From NCBI RefSeq assembly GCF_003945595.2, contig NW_024104292.1:992001-1056000 (forward strand): DNA of 64,000 nucleotides, written 5' to 3'. Below the pieces are notes generated by a model. It did not search any database. It worked only from the letters and a program-made list of their open reading frames with translations, and was not told the DNA's origin. Below are positions 25,981 through 40,448 of this stretch, one piece after another (the first letter of the stretch is position 1; every line of letters starts with the position of its first letter). A program made the translations under genes and the position numbers. The stretch is from Pipra filicauda (taxonomy: Eukaryota > Chordata > Aves > Passeriformes > Pipridae).

Positions 25981-28900
25981 TCTGTTGACTTTATAAAGGA
26001 GATGCTTCCCTATACCTCTACTCCATAAAGATCCAGGACACAACTCTTTACTCAAGAATAGACACCACCAGGGGATTTCTTGTCTTTTATTTAAAGAATA
26101 GCAAGACAAATAAGAAATTAAATCTACATTCACATTTTAATATTTTCTTGCATTCTTAGGAGAGAGGAGAATTTTTATACATAACTGCTCCAAATGCCAA
26201 TAGCCCTTTTGAACTCTGCAAGCTGCAGCAAAAAAAAAATCTGATTTCTGCAACCCACAGTAAGGAGAAGCTGTTCACAGATGCTCCTGAAACTCTAGAG
26301 TTTATGTATGTAGGGGGACATTATTTAAACTTTTAGTCTGCTTCTTTTATTTCCCAGCAGCATGGACATAGCCAAAGGCAATGCCTGTAGTACCACATTA
26401 AATGCCTTCTTTGGCATGGGGGCCAACTTTCAAGCCCTTTTCCCCTCCAAATTAGAGAGACTGTTTAATTGAGAATGACGTATGGCATGTGCCAAGTCCG
26501 AAATCATGCCTGGGAGTTGTTTAGGAAACTTTGAGCATAACAATACCCCAGGCTCTATCCTAACAATTAAACAGTATAAACGATCACTTGCTTGTGTCTA
26601 AAGACTGTGCCCAGGCTTTGTTTAATTTACTGTTATTGCTAATAGAATTACATGCTGGTAATACAAAGTATGTCAGGCTTTATCAATTCAGAGCTGTGCT
26701 TCGATGCTGAATATAGATAGGTCCTATAGTGGAATAAACTCAAAAGGAGATATTTCCTATTTAAGAACGACAAATATCTATTGACTAGATATATGTCAGC
26801 ATATTCTCCAAGAGGATAACTCCCTGCATTGTATTCTGCCTGCTATACTCCTCAACAGGGTGAATGATTAGTATTTATAGATGTCCTATAAAAGTATTTA
26901 CCCCAAATGGATGAGAACCCCGCTGCACCAAGGCTGGTCCCTGCCCCAGACCCTATTTTTAGCTGCAGCCCTCTCTGAGAACACACAGTTGCTTTCTGGG
27001 AGCATGGAGGAGCTGGGCTCTGATGTTGGGCATCCTCCCTGCTACCCCCTTGCCGCAGGTCGGGCTGCGTGAGCCACACTCAAGCGTGACTTCAGCCAGT
27101 GTCTGCTACAGATTCTGCCTCCTCTGGAGATGGCTCTGTGCAAAACAGAAAGAAGTTGGCTCGTAGTCAGAGGAAGGTGATTTCTTGTTCATTAGAGGTT
27201 TTCAAGACATGAGAGGACAGGGTGCTAGGTAATCTCATGTAGGCTCCCCTTCCCATGAAAGGCTGGACCAGGTGATCTTTGGAGGTCCCTTCTGGATTCT
27301 GTGGTTGTTGCAGGATGTAAAGTCAAGAGTCTGTGCTCACTTTTGGGATTTTATTGTTGTTCTTTCAGTCTGTTAGTTTTTTCCTTACAGGTCACTGTTC
27401 TGGAGGAAGTTTTCCACACAAGAATTTGACTTTGCACTTGGAGATGAGAAGTAAGCTTTCTGTTTTATCAGTGGCAGCAAAAGGTTTGTGAACAGTTTCC
27501 TTACAGGGCTCAAATTCATGGAAGTAATAGAAGAATTTCACATTCAGATTTACTTTTTTTATGTCTTAACTCTGAAGAGTTAGAGACTTTAGAAGGAACC
27601 AGAAATATTTAAGTAGCTGAGTTTACCAAAATTACACAAAATTATTTAGAAAATTCTGAGGATGTGGGTTATTGCCTTGCATTTTTCTACTGCAGACAAT
27701 ATTCTTACCTGTTCAGCACATTAATTAAAAAAAATTTCAGAATAAACTATTTGGTGCATGGATATAGCCACTAGATGGGAGACAAGAGCTGGTTAGAAAC
27801 TGGGAGCATCAGTTGGGGGTCCACTTGGGGAGCTCCTGTCAGCTGCCACTGCCAGCTGTGACATGTCACACTGGAGCTGCACACTAACACATCTGGGACC
27901 ACTTTTACGAGTGTTCACAAGGAGGTTATTCACTGAACTGGAAACATTTCTTTATGAATTGGTGGTGGTGGTGATGAATTATTGAGGGAACAGGATATTT
28001 TAAAAATAACTGTGTTAATTCTCTGCCTCTAAATGGCATTGCCTTAGGAAATTCTCCTCTTTCATTTGCAGTGCTGATGGAAAGGAACATCTTTCACATT
28101 ATCTCATCTATATGAGGTCTGTTAACAATACAGCTGCCAAATGCTTTTATTGGGCAGGAGTGGGATTAGCCTATGTGTTAGGAGGGTGGAATTCAAATCC
28201 TTAGAATGTCACAGACTTCCTGGGTAGCTTTAGGCAAGCTGTCTTTTTCCTCTGTATTTCAGTTCTTCCTCTGCTTCTCTTTTTTTTTTTTTTCCTATAG
28301 AAATGCCATATAATTGAACTTGCTTTCTTCCCTAGTGGAGATTAATACTATAGACTGTGCTATCATAATACTGCACAATATAGAAATGTCTTTGAAGCTA
28401 TTTGTGGATACATTTTTTTAAATAAGAAAAATTCTGCATTTTTCAAAGTTTTCTGTGCCTCCTTATATTTAACTTTAGCCAGGGTAACAGAAATGTGGTC
28501 CAGCCTGTTTCCTAAAACTATTTGTAAAAACTGACCAAAGTAAAAAGATAAAGAAATGGAATAATTTTAAACAAAAAGACATACTCATCTCAGTCAAAAG
28601 GGGTATGGGTTGAGTAACCAGAGGATGACCTCTGACAAATGACTTCTGTAATATCCTGGTAGGACCCAGAAGCGCAATCCAATATAAGAATGCTTTCACA
28701 TCCCATCTTGCAAGTTATAACTTCACTGAGACAGATGGGGACCCAAGAGATCCCTCATCCCCACCTTTACCAACTTTGGCAATGTCTTAATATGAGATCT
28801 GGAGCTTCTTTTACCTTTTTTTCCCAACTCTCACCTTTTTTCTATCTTTTGTTCTTCTCTTATTCTTCTTTTTTTTCTCCTTTAGCCAAGTGTGTTTAGT

Positions 28901-30550
28901 AATGATGCTGGCAGAGTTTGCCTGTACATAGAGAAGCTAATTGAATCATACTAACATGTATTCTTCAAAAAAAAAGGTACAAAAAAGAGCACCAAAACCA
29001 GAATCTATACACAAAGTCCTTGTTGGGGTCTGGCTGCCTGTACTCAAGGCCAGCTTTGACGTGGTCTCATCAGGGACCTCTGCCCCTTGGCTTGGGCTCA
29101 GGGCCTTGCCCTTTATTTTTGCAGATCCTGACCTGCTCTTCTGGCCGGGTGCTGTGGGACAGAGCTGAGGCAGGGAGTGGCTGAGGGCACTGTCCTGTCC
29201 CCCGCTGTCACCCGTGCCTTATTCCTCATCTGCCCTTGCCCAACACCTGCTCCTGCTGCTCCCTGGCACTGTATTTTCCACCCTTAGTAGCTGCTTTTCT
29301 TGTTACTTCTTTCTCCTTTTGAAAATATGTCTTGCTTTATCCTCAAGAAAACAGGACAGTACCATAAACAGCTTCAGACCATCTCTCAGTGAAATTGTCT
29401 TTCATCTTCTCCCTACAGAGAGCTATCTAAATGATGGCCAAATGTGGGAAGTTTCCATTAAAAAAACCCTCTCTTTTACAAAAGAGAAAGGCATTAAATC
29501 AGGTTGTTAAAATTAAAACTTAATCCATATTGTAACTATTTCTCCTTTAAGAAGTTTTAATAATGTTTACCATGAGATGGAGCAAGCCCAAATCTCAAAT
29601 CTTGACTCAGATCTTCCTATCACTTAATATTCTAATATTAGCCAGGGGCTGAGTCTTACCAATGTTTTTAACTTCTATACCCATTTGGTCCACCAAAATA
29701 CCATAAACCTGACTTTTTATCTGAAAAAACCCAAGCACTAAGCACTTTTCCTTGTCTGAGAAGGTACTTTATCTAGTCACACTGAAAAAACTGGTAATAG
29801 ATCTTGAATACCTGTTGCTAAAATTGTGTTTTAAATATCATACATGGAGAAGGCAGACTGGACTTTGGAGAAGCAGGAGCGTATTCTGGCAGACCAGATA
29901 GAAACTTAGGCTTCCAAAATTCAATCCCCTGACAGGTACAGTCCGGTCCCATTCCGTGCCAGATATTTTAACAGTTGCCCAGGTGCAGTCCTTTGTTAAC
30001 AGTAGGGGTTGGCATCCCAGGCTCACCACTGCAAACCTGCTGTTCAGGGCTGTTTATTATCTGCTGCTGCGTGAATTCAGACAGGCGTGTCTGCATCACC
30101 AAAAGGAATAAGTTCTTGGTCCGACCCTGGAGCTCCAACCTCTAATAATGCTGTAGAGGTTAGAGCTTTATTAATGGTATATGGAGATGCCCCAAAGGAG
30201 CTGCTGCCCTCTGCTGTACCTGTGATATCTAGGAAGAATGAGGCAGCCACTTCTGTTACATGATCCACTGTGCTGCTAACATAGGAGGATTAACTCATGT
30301 TAAAAAGCCTTCTGTGTCCTCAGTACAGAGTTTTAAAATCTTCGTGGAGGACTAAATAGCATGTAAAGCCCTCTCTGACTAGTCATTCAGATAGCCTTTC
30401 CTCTCTCCCTGTAGATTCTTCAACTAGCTTTATTATACAGTGAAGGGAGGATTTGTCTAGGATGATTTCTTACCTCAGCAATGTTTGGTCTCCTTCTCTG
30501 CTTCTGCCTCTCCTCTCCTACATTAACGGCCTATCATCAGCAAAATGTTC
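25981..30550. other. Non-coding stretch
   Basis: It has one CR1 end (27196) and a GC-richer block near 29020-29270 without a recognisable gene. A minus-strand reading at 29838-30268 stays open over two nearby frames but matches nothing I know. Confidence 0.5.
27196..27305 (+). mobile_element. CR1-like 3' end fragment
   Basis: 'ggctggaccaggtgatcttt' and 'ggaggtcccttctggattct' match the terminal block of a CR1 subfamily. The upstream limit is vague. Confidence 0.65.
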
Positions 30551-30612
30551 AAATCATGGAATGGTTTGGGTTGAAAAAGACCTTACAGATCATCTAGTTC
30601 CATTCCTACTTT
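30551..30612 (-). mobile_element. Short CR1 3' end, antisense
   Basis: 'aaatcatggaatggtttggg' followed by 'ttgaaaaagaccttacagat' and 'catctagttcc' is the reverse complement of a CR1 terminal block. Only about 60 bp is recognisable. Confidence 0.75.
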
Positions 30613-33600
30613 TGGCTAAAAATGTGACAAACTACCACACACCTAGAACACAGATATATAAATTGATGTTGCTCATTTGCTTTTCTCCCCTTCCACAAGA
30701 AGTGATAGCCTTTCTTCATGGAGTCTCAGGATGCTTCCTTGGCCTGGATTACACCTTAAGAGCAGAAGTGTTCTGCTGAATAAGGGAACAATTTACACAA
30801 CACTTTAATTTGTGTAATGCTGTTGAGCTGCTACTAAGTATAGTGCTGTAGTGTACATAGGGGAGGTTGACCCAGACTGAATGAACTGAGCAGAAATCAC
30901 ATCCATACTTTCTTTAAAGCTTCTCATTGCTGTACTACCAGAACCAGCAGCTGCTAAATGTCAGCAGTTAATATTTGTTTTTTCATACCATCCTTATTTG
31001 TCTGAACAAGCCATGGTAAAAATAACTATCTCCTATTTTCACTAGTGGTTATCACTGGATCTAGTGCTCTGGAGGAAGCTGTAACTAAAAAAAAAGATTA
31101 CAGACATCTTTACTGGGAGTGGCAAGGAGAACTGGAGTTAGAAGATTCTGGCATTCGTTTCTGTGTCCATTGGCTACACCAGAGAGGTTAACCTGTAACT
31201 CTGGTATGATTCACAATATTACTTTACACAGGAAAGTTGCATCTTGCACAGCAATCATCTCCTTGCTCTATGCACTTGGCCCATGTTCTGCTCTTGTTCC
31301 AGCTACAGACAAAAGATATTCTGCAACTTCTTGGCTTCTACAGGAACCACCTGCTTGTTGACCCCCTCTGTAATACGTCTATATCAGAGAACAAAATCTG
31401 TACTTGTAACCAACAGAGGGCATGATCCTTTTTTTCTGAGCATCAGGTAAGATCCCATATACTTCAAATTCATCACCGTCCAAAATGAGATTGCCACATC
31501 AAGTCTCATTGGGAATGCTACACATGCAAGCTGTGCCTGGGAAAGTGCAAGCTCAGCTCCAAATCATGCCAGGTTTTTAATTAGAATTTAATATAGATTA
31601 TTGCAGAACAGTGATTGTACCCACCATCTAATAAGCTCACTGGCATAGCCAGTCTAAATGCCTATTTATTGGGGCATGTAGCCTACCCACAAACCAGGAT
31701 TGGCACACATGCACTAGGCTATCACCTTTCAGATTTCAAAGTCATGATTGCCCTTTGCTAATCAACAGCAGTCTCCACCAAAATTTTCCTATTTAGAACA
31801 TAATTTGTGATGTAAATTGGTGGATTTCCAAAGATATGCATGTATATGTATATATCTATATATTATTTCTGGACTGTATATAATCCTTTAATGCAAACCA
31901 ACAGAGGCAGACACCTTACTAGGACAGCAGTGGCTTCCATGAAGAACCAGCTCTTTGTCAGCTCAGTACTCTATGTAGTCTCACATTTGTATGACTGTTA
32001 AATGCTTTGTTATTTTGCTGCTGACATCAAACTTAGATCTTGAGCTGAGAAAAGAAGAGGAAAGAGTAATGAAAAGGGTTGGCAAAAACAAAAAAGGGAT
32101 AAAGTTAATAGTGTCATTTCTTTTTATGTTACATACAGGACTGTAACTGTAAATGGGTACCAGTACCCATTCTATTGTTAGAAGTCCACAGCTAAGTATA
32201 ACATCCCTCATTAAATTAATAAGAATTATTATTTACCCAATCTAAATGTACAGCACTTGCAAAAATGGATATGCTCATTATTTTGAAAATGTCTTTGTGA
32301 AATAAAGAACAGAATGAACTGTGGAGGTGATGTTCACTATTTTGATAAAGTAAATACCATTCAAGGGAAGTACTCCAGAAGAAGACAACAGTTGTTAGTG
32401 TGTTCTTTTGTTCAGGTAACTGCTTTATTTATGGGGTCTGGGACAGAGTTTCATGCAATTGACAAATCAAAAGCAAACATTGCAGTCAACAATGAATAAG
32501 ATTTTTAAGGAGAAAAATGGGGGGGTTGTCAGGTTGTGGTAAGATTGGCTTCTAATTACAGTGTAGCAACACTTCTCTGTGAATGGAAGACACCATTTTA
32601 TTGATGGGTAATAATTTGTGATAGTGACATTTCATGAATCAAATGGGCTGTTTACATAACGGAAAGTGAGTGAGTTTTTTACTGCTCTCCTTTACCCTCA
32701 TCCCAGAAGCTGAGTCCAGGAAGAAAGGAGGGATGGAGGAAAGGTATTTTTAGATTCTTATTTCTCATTATCCTGCTCTGTTTCATTGGTAATAAATAAA
32801 ATTAATTTCCCCAAGCTGAACATGTTTTACATGTGATGGTAAAAGCTGAGTGATCTCTTCCTGTCCTTATCTCAACCAACAAACCTTTCATCATATTTTC
32901 TCTCCCCTGTCCATCTTAGGAGACGAGTGATACAGTGGCTTTACTGGGCACCTGATGGACAGCTGAGGTCAACCCACCACAGTTTGCATCCAACATGTGA
33001 AGCAAAGCAGCTCAAAAAAGGAGCAGAACCTGAATCCACACTTATGCAGGGAAAGAGTGGCTATTCTCAAGTACGACAGCTGAAGTGCAGCAGTCCAGAT
33101 GGACTATTGCTCGCTCGCAGATTGAATACTTCATGCAGACAGAAACAGGCCATCAGTTATTTTCCAAATTACTCACATTGGGTCTGGCCATAAAGACAAT
33201 GCATGTGATTGATTTTTACCCTGTTTAATAGGATGGCTTCTGTGGATGCAAGGACAGCTTCTAAATGCTTCCTGAATATGAGTGGCTGACCTGAGTTTCT
33301 AAGATAAATGCCAAATGGTACACTTTTTAGTTTTCACAGACCATTAAATAAAGCTAAGAGCAGACGAAAAAGAACTGGATTACCATGCTCACTGAATAAA
33401 TCAGTACCACTGCAGGTACTTGTACATACATAGCAGTTGCAAATTTCAGAGTAAGAAACTGATGCTGGTAAAATCCTACAGATGACTTACTCCAGTGCTC
33501 AACTGTCTGAATGATCATAGATCTCCTAACATCTTTTCTAACATCCAGTACTTTCTGTCTTTTTCCAGGAGTTTTTTTTTTTTAAATTGGATTTGATTCT

Positions 33601-35499
33601 GCCTCTGAAGTAAATGGAAATTATCTATGCAGCTATTTTTTAATTCCTATAATTAACATTTCCTGCAGCTTTAAAGTGTGAGTATCATCTTTTAATCACT
33701 AACTGGCTATGGTTTTATACAGTGTCCTACAACTACTTTTACTTCAGGAAGCTCAATCAGGTAGACAATCTTTCTCCCATTCACACTCTTTGAACACTAC
33801 TTCACAGGAGTATAAGGGCTGTAAAAGCCTTGCAGCTGGTGGAAGGAGAATCCTAGAAAGATGCATGAAAGGAGTCCCTGCAGTGCATGGTGCGATGTGG
33901 ATTTTCAGTTGTTCTGAGCTGTAGTTCTCTGGAGCTTTTTCCTAAATTAGAGCAGACCTGGGGAGTAATTTTTTGTCCCATGGGCTGTGCTAGTTCCCAA
34001 AGGTGATGTGAATCATAGGGGTGGGAGGGTGGCTGACAGCTGCCTTAGGGCTCTGCTGGTGGGCCATGGCTTTTTGTGATATTACAGCCATGGGCATCAA
34101 AAGTGACCTGGGCCGATGTATTATATCTAGCTGTGAAAAACTGTGAATGGTAGAATTCCCTTTTAAAACAGGAGAGGTTTGTCTTACACTACCACAATTC
34201 CTTTCCCTTGTTCTGTCATCTATTTTCAGTTCTTGAGTGTATACTAAATGCCCTGGAAACATTGCATGACGACATGTGGGCTGTCTGAAGGTGCCAAGCC
34301 TGCTGGAATAGTGTTGGGGGACTGTGGAAATGGAGGAAGACAGACTTTACACATTCTTGTCCACAGTGCTTTTTGAGAGCTGACTCGAAGAGGACTGTCC
34401 CCTAACAGTCCAAGGACATAGTCTTGGAGAAATCTGGTTAGAGGTCCAGAACAGGGCCACAAGAGAGACCTCCCTGATCCTTTTATTACTGAATACTCCA
34501 GTACAAGACACAACTCACCATACACTGGAGACAGATGTCAAGACTTGACAGTATCTCTAGTCATGTGCAGAACTACAGACATCTACCTAATTTCACAAGC
34601 ATCCAGATAGGTCCTTGCAGGTACTTAGAGTAAAAGGAGTATTGTATTTGTAGAACACCCTCAGAATTTAAGCACTGTTTTCAGATTGTAGAAGTCATGA
34701 AGTTAGCAGGATAATATGGAAAAGTGTTGTAAATCTGAAGCACTGCCCAAAATATTCCTATGATCTCCTTTAATGCAACTTGTTAAGTTTATCATGCAGT
34801 GCATCTGTTTTTTACTTAAATATTAATGATAAATGAGATAAGAGCTGACAAAGATTCACAAGTGTCTTAACATTTGCGATACTTTCCCAAGTGACCTACT
34901 TATTGAAGGGATGCTGTGCTTTGATTTTGAACTGTACTATAAGAAAGTTGACATTGGCAGCCCACCAAATAAAACAATAGCAAACTTTGATGTTGGCAAT
35001 GCTTGACTGATAAGTCCCAGCGCACACAGATCTACATGCAAATAAAGATATTTTAATTTCATTAAGGGAGAGAAAAAATATTCTGCTTTACTAACGTGAT
35101 AATGATTCATGTTGGGAAAAATCCTGGCGGCTTTCTCAAATGCTTCTGATATTTGAACTGTGCTGATTATTTCTATTTGAAGTATGAACTACCACTGGCA
35201 TTTTTGACACCGCAGCATCTTCTGTAATCATACTTATTCTTCATCAGAGCTTAGAGAGAGTCAACACACACTAGACTTAGCATTTTGTTACTAAACAGCT
35301 GGGTTTTTATGGATTCCAGTGGGGACCATCTAACATTTCCGTGTTTGTCACAGTTGTAGCAATCAAACTTATGAACAGCAGTTTTGGAGTTTGATGCATA
35401 TTTGTTAAACACAATGGGTCTTTTATGTTCTTTGTCCTTAATTAGTGACATTGACAACGTCTGCCATCTTCAGCCACACACCTCATGAACAACTCCAGG
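30613..35499. other. Non-coding stretch
   Basis: No recognisable gene, repeat family or RNA. Short frames only. Confidence 0.5.
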
Positions 35500-36173
35500 C
35501 ACCAGTTTATGCTGGGGGCCAGCCAGTTGGAAAGCAGCTTGGCAGAAAAGGACACCAAGCTGAATGTGAGCCAGAAATGGGCCCTTGCTGCAAAGGCGAC
35601 CCAGTGGCATCCTGGGCTGTACCAGGTAAAGTACTGACACCACATCAAAGGAGGTGGTCAGTCTTTTCCCTCTGCTCAGCCACCAGTGTAGCTGCTCCTG
35701 TAGTGCTGTATTCAGGTCTGGGCTCCTCAGTAGAAGAGAGACTGGGACAGACTGAGAGAGTCCAACCAAGGACCACAAGGATGAAGGGACTGGAGCAACT
35801 CTCCTGTGACAAAAGGCTGAAAGAGCTGGAACTATTCTGATAGGGGAAGAGAAGGCTCAGAGGGATCCCATCAATGTCTACAAAGAACTGGAGGGAAGGT
35901 GCAAAGAGGAGGAAGCCAGGCTGTTTCGAGTGGCATTCAGTGCCTGGACCAGAGGCAATGGACACCAACTGAAACACAGGAGGTTCCCTCTGAACATTGA
36001 GAAACACTTTTCTCCTGTGAGGGTGACCAAGCACTGGCACAGGCTGTCCAGAGACACTGTGGATTCTCCTTTGTGAAAATACTGGATAGGCCCACTGACC
36101 ATGCTTGACCAGGGGGGATTGGACCAGATCATCTTCAAAGGTCCCTTCCAACCTTAACTATTCTATGATTCTA
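35500..36173 (+). mobile_element. CR1 LINE 3' fragment, about 670 bp
   Basis: It is one of the longest well-preserved CR1 pieces here: 'ggccagccagttggaaagca', 'ggtctgggctcctcagtaga', 'aaaggctgaaagagctggaa', 'cacaggaggttccctctgaa', 'gggtgaccaagcactggcac', ending 'accttaactattctatgatt'. Open frames on both strands here belong to the element and are not host genes. Confidence 0.9.
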
Positions 36174-36561
36174 AGAAATGGAATGGAAGTCAACCTCTAG
36201 ACCTCCTTCTAAAAATGTTTTCATGGCAAAGAAAGGCAGGCATGGCATGAAGCTTCATATCAAAAAGATGTTACAAAACAGTCCCCTATTCAGGACGCAT
36301 CAAACAAGTCCTTCTAAAACCTTAAGTCTCCTGGTTTATCAACTGCATTTTTTTAAAGCTGCATTTAGATGCTGATTTTTTTACCACAGTTTAGAATGTT
36401 CAGTGCTTGAAATTTGAACCAAGAAAAGAAGGAAAATAAGAACCCTTGAAAATGGGCTAATACAGAGCAGCATATTGATCATAAGGAATTAGTGTGAAAG
36501 TTCATGCTTGTGACCAAGGAATTCTAAAGAGGTAAAAAGATATATACATGTTTTACATCAC

Positions 36562-36800
36562 AGATTCATGGAATCACAGAATGGTTTGGGTTGGAAGGAA
36601 CCTTAAAGATCATTTTGTTCCAATCTCACTGCCATGGGCAGGGAAGTCACTCTGAACCACATTGCTGAGAGTCTCATCCAACCTGGCCTTGGACACTGCC
36701 AGGGATGGGGCATCCACAGCTTCACTGGGCAATGTGTTACAGTGCCTCACCACTCTCACAGTATATCTAACCTAAATATTCCCTCTTTCAGTTTGATCTC
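36562..36800 (-). mobile_element. CR1 LINE 3' fragment, antisense
   Basis: It starts with the reversed tail 'gaatcacagaatggtttggg', 'ttggaaggaaccttaaagat', then 'ctggccttggacactgccag' and 'gatggggcatccacagcttc'. It faces the CR1 copy at 35500-36173 tail to tail. Confidence 0.88.
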
Positions 36801-37274
36801 ATGATGTTGAGTGATGAATTAGCAGGAGGTATTGCTTTTTAATACCTAGATGAGCAATATGCTATCCAGGATCTAATGAAATGCGGATGCCATATTCATA
36901 TTCAAGGTGATTTCAAAATGTGCTCTTAAAAATAAATTAGTGGTATAAATCTTAGAGGAATGCCAATAATTTGCCAATCAGACAGAATTATAGTCTACAG
37001 GCAGATGGATGGCAACATAATTGAGGCCTACCAACGGCTTATTAAAACACCATGCAAAGTAATCACATTGCAAAGTAGTACCTGAGTAAAAGTTAAAATA
37101 CAAACTGTTACAAAAAGGAAGAGTGAAAAACACTCAGATGTAGGCAGAAGGGTTTTCGGTGACTTTGTATGGCTACAGGTCTGGTGCCCTTATATGCAAC
37201 TGAACATAGGAGATCTAGAAATTGCAGAAGAAGGGGAGAGAAATTATGATAAGCAGGAAATGGCATCCCTGTGA

Positions 37275-37515
37275 GGGGAGAGTAAATAGACTAGGACTCT
37301 TCAGCCTGGAAAAGACATAGGAGAGAGAGTATGACAGTGATATGTCAAGAATGACTTAGAGAAGATAAATGGAATAATTATTTTTATATTACAAAACTAG
37401 AGGTTATCACATGAATATCAGGTAGAATGCTCAAATGGCACAATTTTTTTTTGTACAATGCATAATTAAAGTGTGGGACTCACTGCCGCTGGATGGTCTG
37501 GAAGCCAAATATAAA
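37275..37515 (+). mobile_element. Old CR1-like LINE fragment
   Basis: 'ggactcttcagcctggaaaa', 'tagaggttatcacatgaa' and 'gtgtgggactcactgccg' resemble an older CR1 subfamily consensus ('lost' tail, diverged). Limits are approximate. Confidence 0.6.
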
Positions 37516-39737
37516 GCATTGGAAAAAAAAAAAAGAAAGATTCCATGAAGAAATGGAAGAAAAGTTCCTCAAGACATGAGCAGCCCCCAAACTAAAGCTA
37601 GCTGGCATTTGTATTGAGGAATTGTATATTGAAACAGTAATTCTGTAAATTTACTCTGTTATTGTTTTTTTTTCCCCAAAACAGTGTGGAAATAGATCTA
37701 GTAGTGCATCTATTCTAATAAGGGGGGTTTAGGTAGACAAAAAAAAAAAAATTCCAAAAATGGTCCTTAAAGATTTCAGGGTTAGCTTTTAATTAAAAAA
37801 GATTAAAAATGGAAGAAGCTATGTATTTTGCTCCATCTGGCCTTGTTCTGAATCAACAGAAACAACATGAGTTGAATCCATGATTTCTAAGAGGCAAGCC
37901 GTATATGCTATTCAGAATATGAAGCCTAGGGCAAATAGGCATTTGGTGTCTGCAATATTCACATCATGAAGTAATTTTGCATTGATGGATGGGTGTCTAG
38001 AATTTAACCAGATGTTTGCAGTAAAGCAAATCCTTCTATTCTTACCAAAGGAGAACAAAATGTATATTACAAAATCATTAATCTCTATCACATTATAGAA
38101 TCTCCTGTGTTTTTTGAATATTAATTGATCACTACTGGTTAGTCACATATTAGATATAATTTTTGGAGCATATTAGAAAAATATATTTAAACACATAATA
38201 AACCTCCTGGAGAAAGGAATTTTGATGCTAATAATGGCAAGTAGTGGAAACAAGTAGTTTCCCATTGAGTAGGATGTGAAATAAAGATGTATCACGTCCT
38301 TAATGTCTCTTCAATGTCTATGTAGGATTTACTGGGAGCCAAGTTCTGAGATGCAATGACAAGGTGGAAGGAATGAACACTGCAAACTGAATACAAATTT
38401 TGAATATACACTAGTGATCTTATATATTTTCCCAAGCAAAGTTTGGCATTGCTAGAAACAATGTAGAATACAGAATATGCATGAATACAAAGAAAATACA
38501 TACACACTGCATAAAGGCTTGACACAAGCATTGTAATTAGTGAATCAGTTCCTTAAATCAATAACCTGCACTAACAGATTGCCTACTGAGAAGCCTTTTC
38601 CAAAATAAATTTGAGGAAACCACATAATAGCTCACTCACATGGCTCATTTTTTTAATGAAAGTCTGGAGGAGTATTGTATCCAGAATAAACATGAATTTG
38701 ACAATTGAAAATTAATGTTTTCCACATTGGAATTTCTTCACTGTAGATAAACTAATTAATGATGTTTGTTTAAAGATGACTGAAGTTTCTGAAAAGTTTC
38801 AGATGATTCTTGCATTTCTCTTGTGTAGAAAAAAAATTTTATCATACATTCTTATTGCAAAAAAGAAAAGTTCTGTTTTAGGAAACCAACAGTGGGAAAC
38901 TTTATTAATTAAGTCAAATCAATCATATATATGGGCAGAATACTGATAGTTTTGATGGAGAATACTGATACATTATTCTGGGAGGAACTAGCGTGAAAGA
39001 TAGATTAAAGGGTGGGTGTCAGGTTAGTGGAAGTTCAGCCTCCAGATATTTGGAAGTCACAATAGACTAAGCCTGCTAGGAGAAGGTTCTATCAAAAGGT
39101 GATCCTTTTAGGCTAGACAGTATATCTTCAGTTAAAAATCTTTCAGAGCACTGTGTCTTTCATTAAGATAGGACATCATCCCCCCTTCCAACAGCCCTGC
39201 ATTAGGGTCCTCAAACCATGAAATAAAAGCTTATGGAATTGTACAAGCTTTTATTTTACAAGTCTAAAATGTTTAATTTCAGAGGAAAGGTTTAGAGAGT
39301 AAGAATTCTGAGTATTACTGCAGTGACCTGAAGCTCTGATTGTAGCTTTTATTAGAGACTATGATTGAAATCTATTTTAACATCTTGATATATTTGATTT
39401 CCAAAGATTAAAAAAAAATAATCTAAGAAATTACAAGAAATACTGCTTTCTTTTATTATGGATAGAAACATTTAATTATGAGCAGAGGATTTCTAAATCC
39501 ACAGTGTTTTGAATTGTTTCACTATCTGCATTTCCTTCACGTTTATTTTGCTTATTGGTGAAGCTATTAAGAAATATTCTTATCTACAAGAGTGTGCAGA
39601 GGAGATGCAGCATTCCTGTGGAATCCACAAAAAGTGGAACATCAGTTTCAGGGAGTGAGTAATTTGATATGAAATGATTAGTTAGAGATAACACTTCATA
39701 TCATCCATCATTAACTATGATTCTCACAAATATAATT
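37516..39737. other. Non-coding AT-rich stretch
   Basis: Very AT-rich, with A and T runs. Nothing else recognised. Confidence 0.55.
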
Positions 39738-40155
39738 TTGTGTCTGAAGCACCGCCCCTACAAAGACAGGCTGAGACAGCTGAGGCTGTTCATCCTGGAG
39801 AAGAGTAGGTTGCATGGAGACCTCGTAGCAACATTCCAGTGTCTGAAAGAGGCCTACAGGGAGGCTGGAGAGGGACTCTTCGTCAGGAACTGTGGTGACA
39901 GGCCAGGGAGTAATGGGTACAAATTGAAAGAGGGGAAATTTAGGTTAGATATACAGGAGAAATTATTTGCTGTGAAGGTGATGAGGCACTGGAACACATT
40001 GCTCAGGGAGGTTTTGTGTGCCCTGTTCAAGGCCAGGTTGGATAAGGCCTTGAGCAATTAGTCTAGTGGGAGGTGTCCCTGCACATGGCAGTGGGGTTGG
40101 AACCGGGTATCTTTAAGGTCTGTTTCAACCCCTTAACATTCTGTGATTCTATGAG
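39738..40155 (+). mobile_element. CR1 LINE 3' fragment
   Basis: It contains 'gagacagctgaggctgttca', 'tcctggagaagag', 'gtgatgaggcactggaacac', 'ttcaaggccaggttggataa' and the end 'aacattctgtgattctatga', all CR1 landmarks in order. The open frame inside it is a remnant. Confidence 0.88.
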
Positions 40156-40448
40156 TCATTTCTTGTTTCACACAGGGAAAATAATTTGAACTGTTGAAGG
40201 GGATTGACTTTCAGGAGGTCAAACTGCAAATCATAGGCAATCTGAGCTGTCAAGTTCCGCTGCACTCTTTGTTCTCACCCCTGATTTTAGTCTCTGCTGA
40301 TTAATTATGGCTCTGTGCTTGCAGTGCCCCATGCAAAGCCGCTCTCCCCAGTCCTGCCGAGGGCGGCAGATGCGTCCAGCGCTTTATGGGGCCATCACAC
40401 GTGGGGCTGCAGCAGAGCCAAGGAGCAACAGTAACGATGCTGATAATA

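Noticed and set aside
35445..36151. 131- and 168-codon frames on opposite strands
   Set aside because: They fall in a CR1 copy; the frame content matches CR1 3' sequence read in either direction.
1..40000. Possible neighbour MTNR1B, which adjoins SLC36A4 in mammals
   Set aside because: Its second exon would give a long open frame with seven-helix receptor motifs, and none is present. It may lie further upstream.
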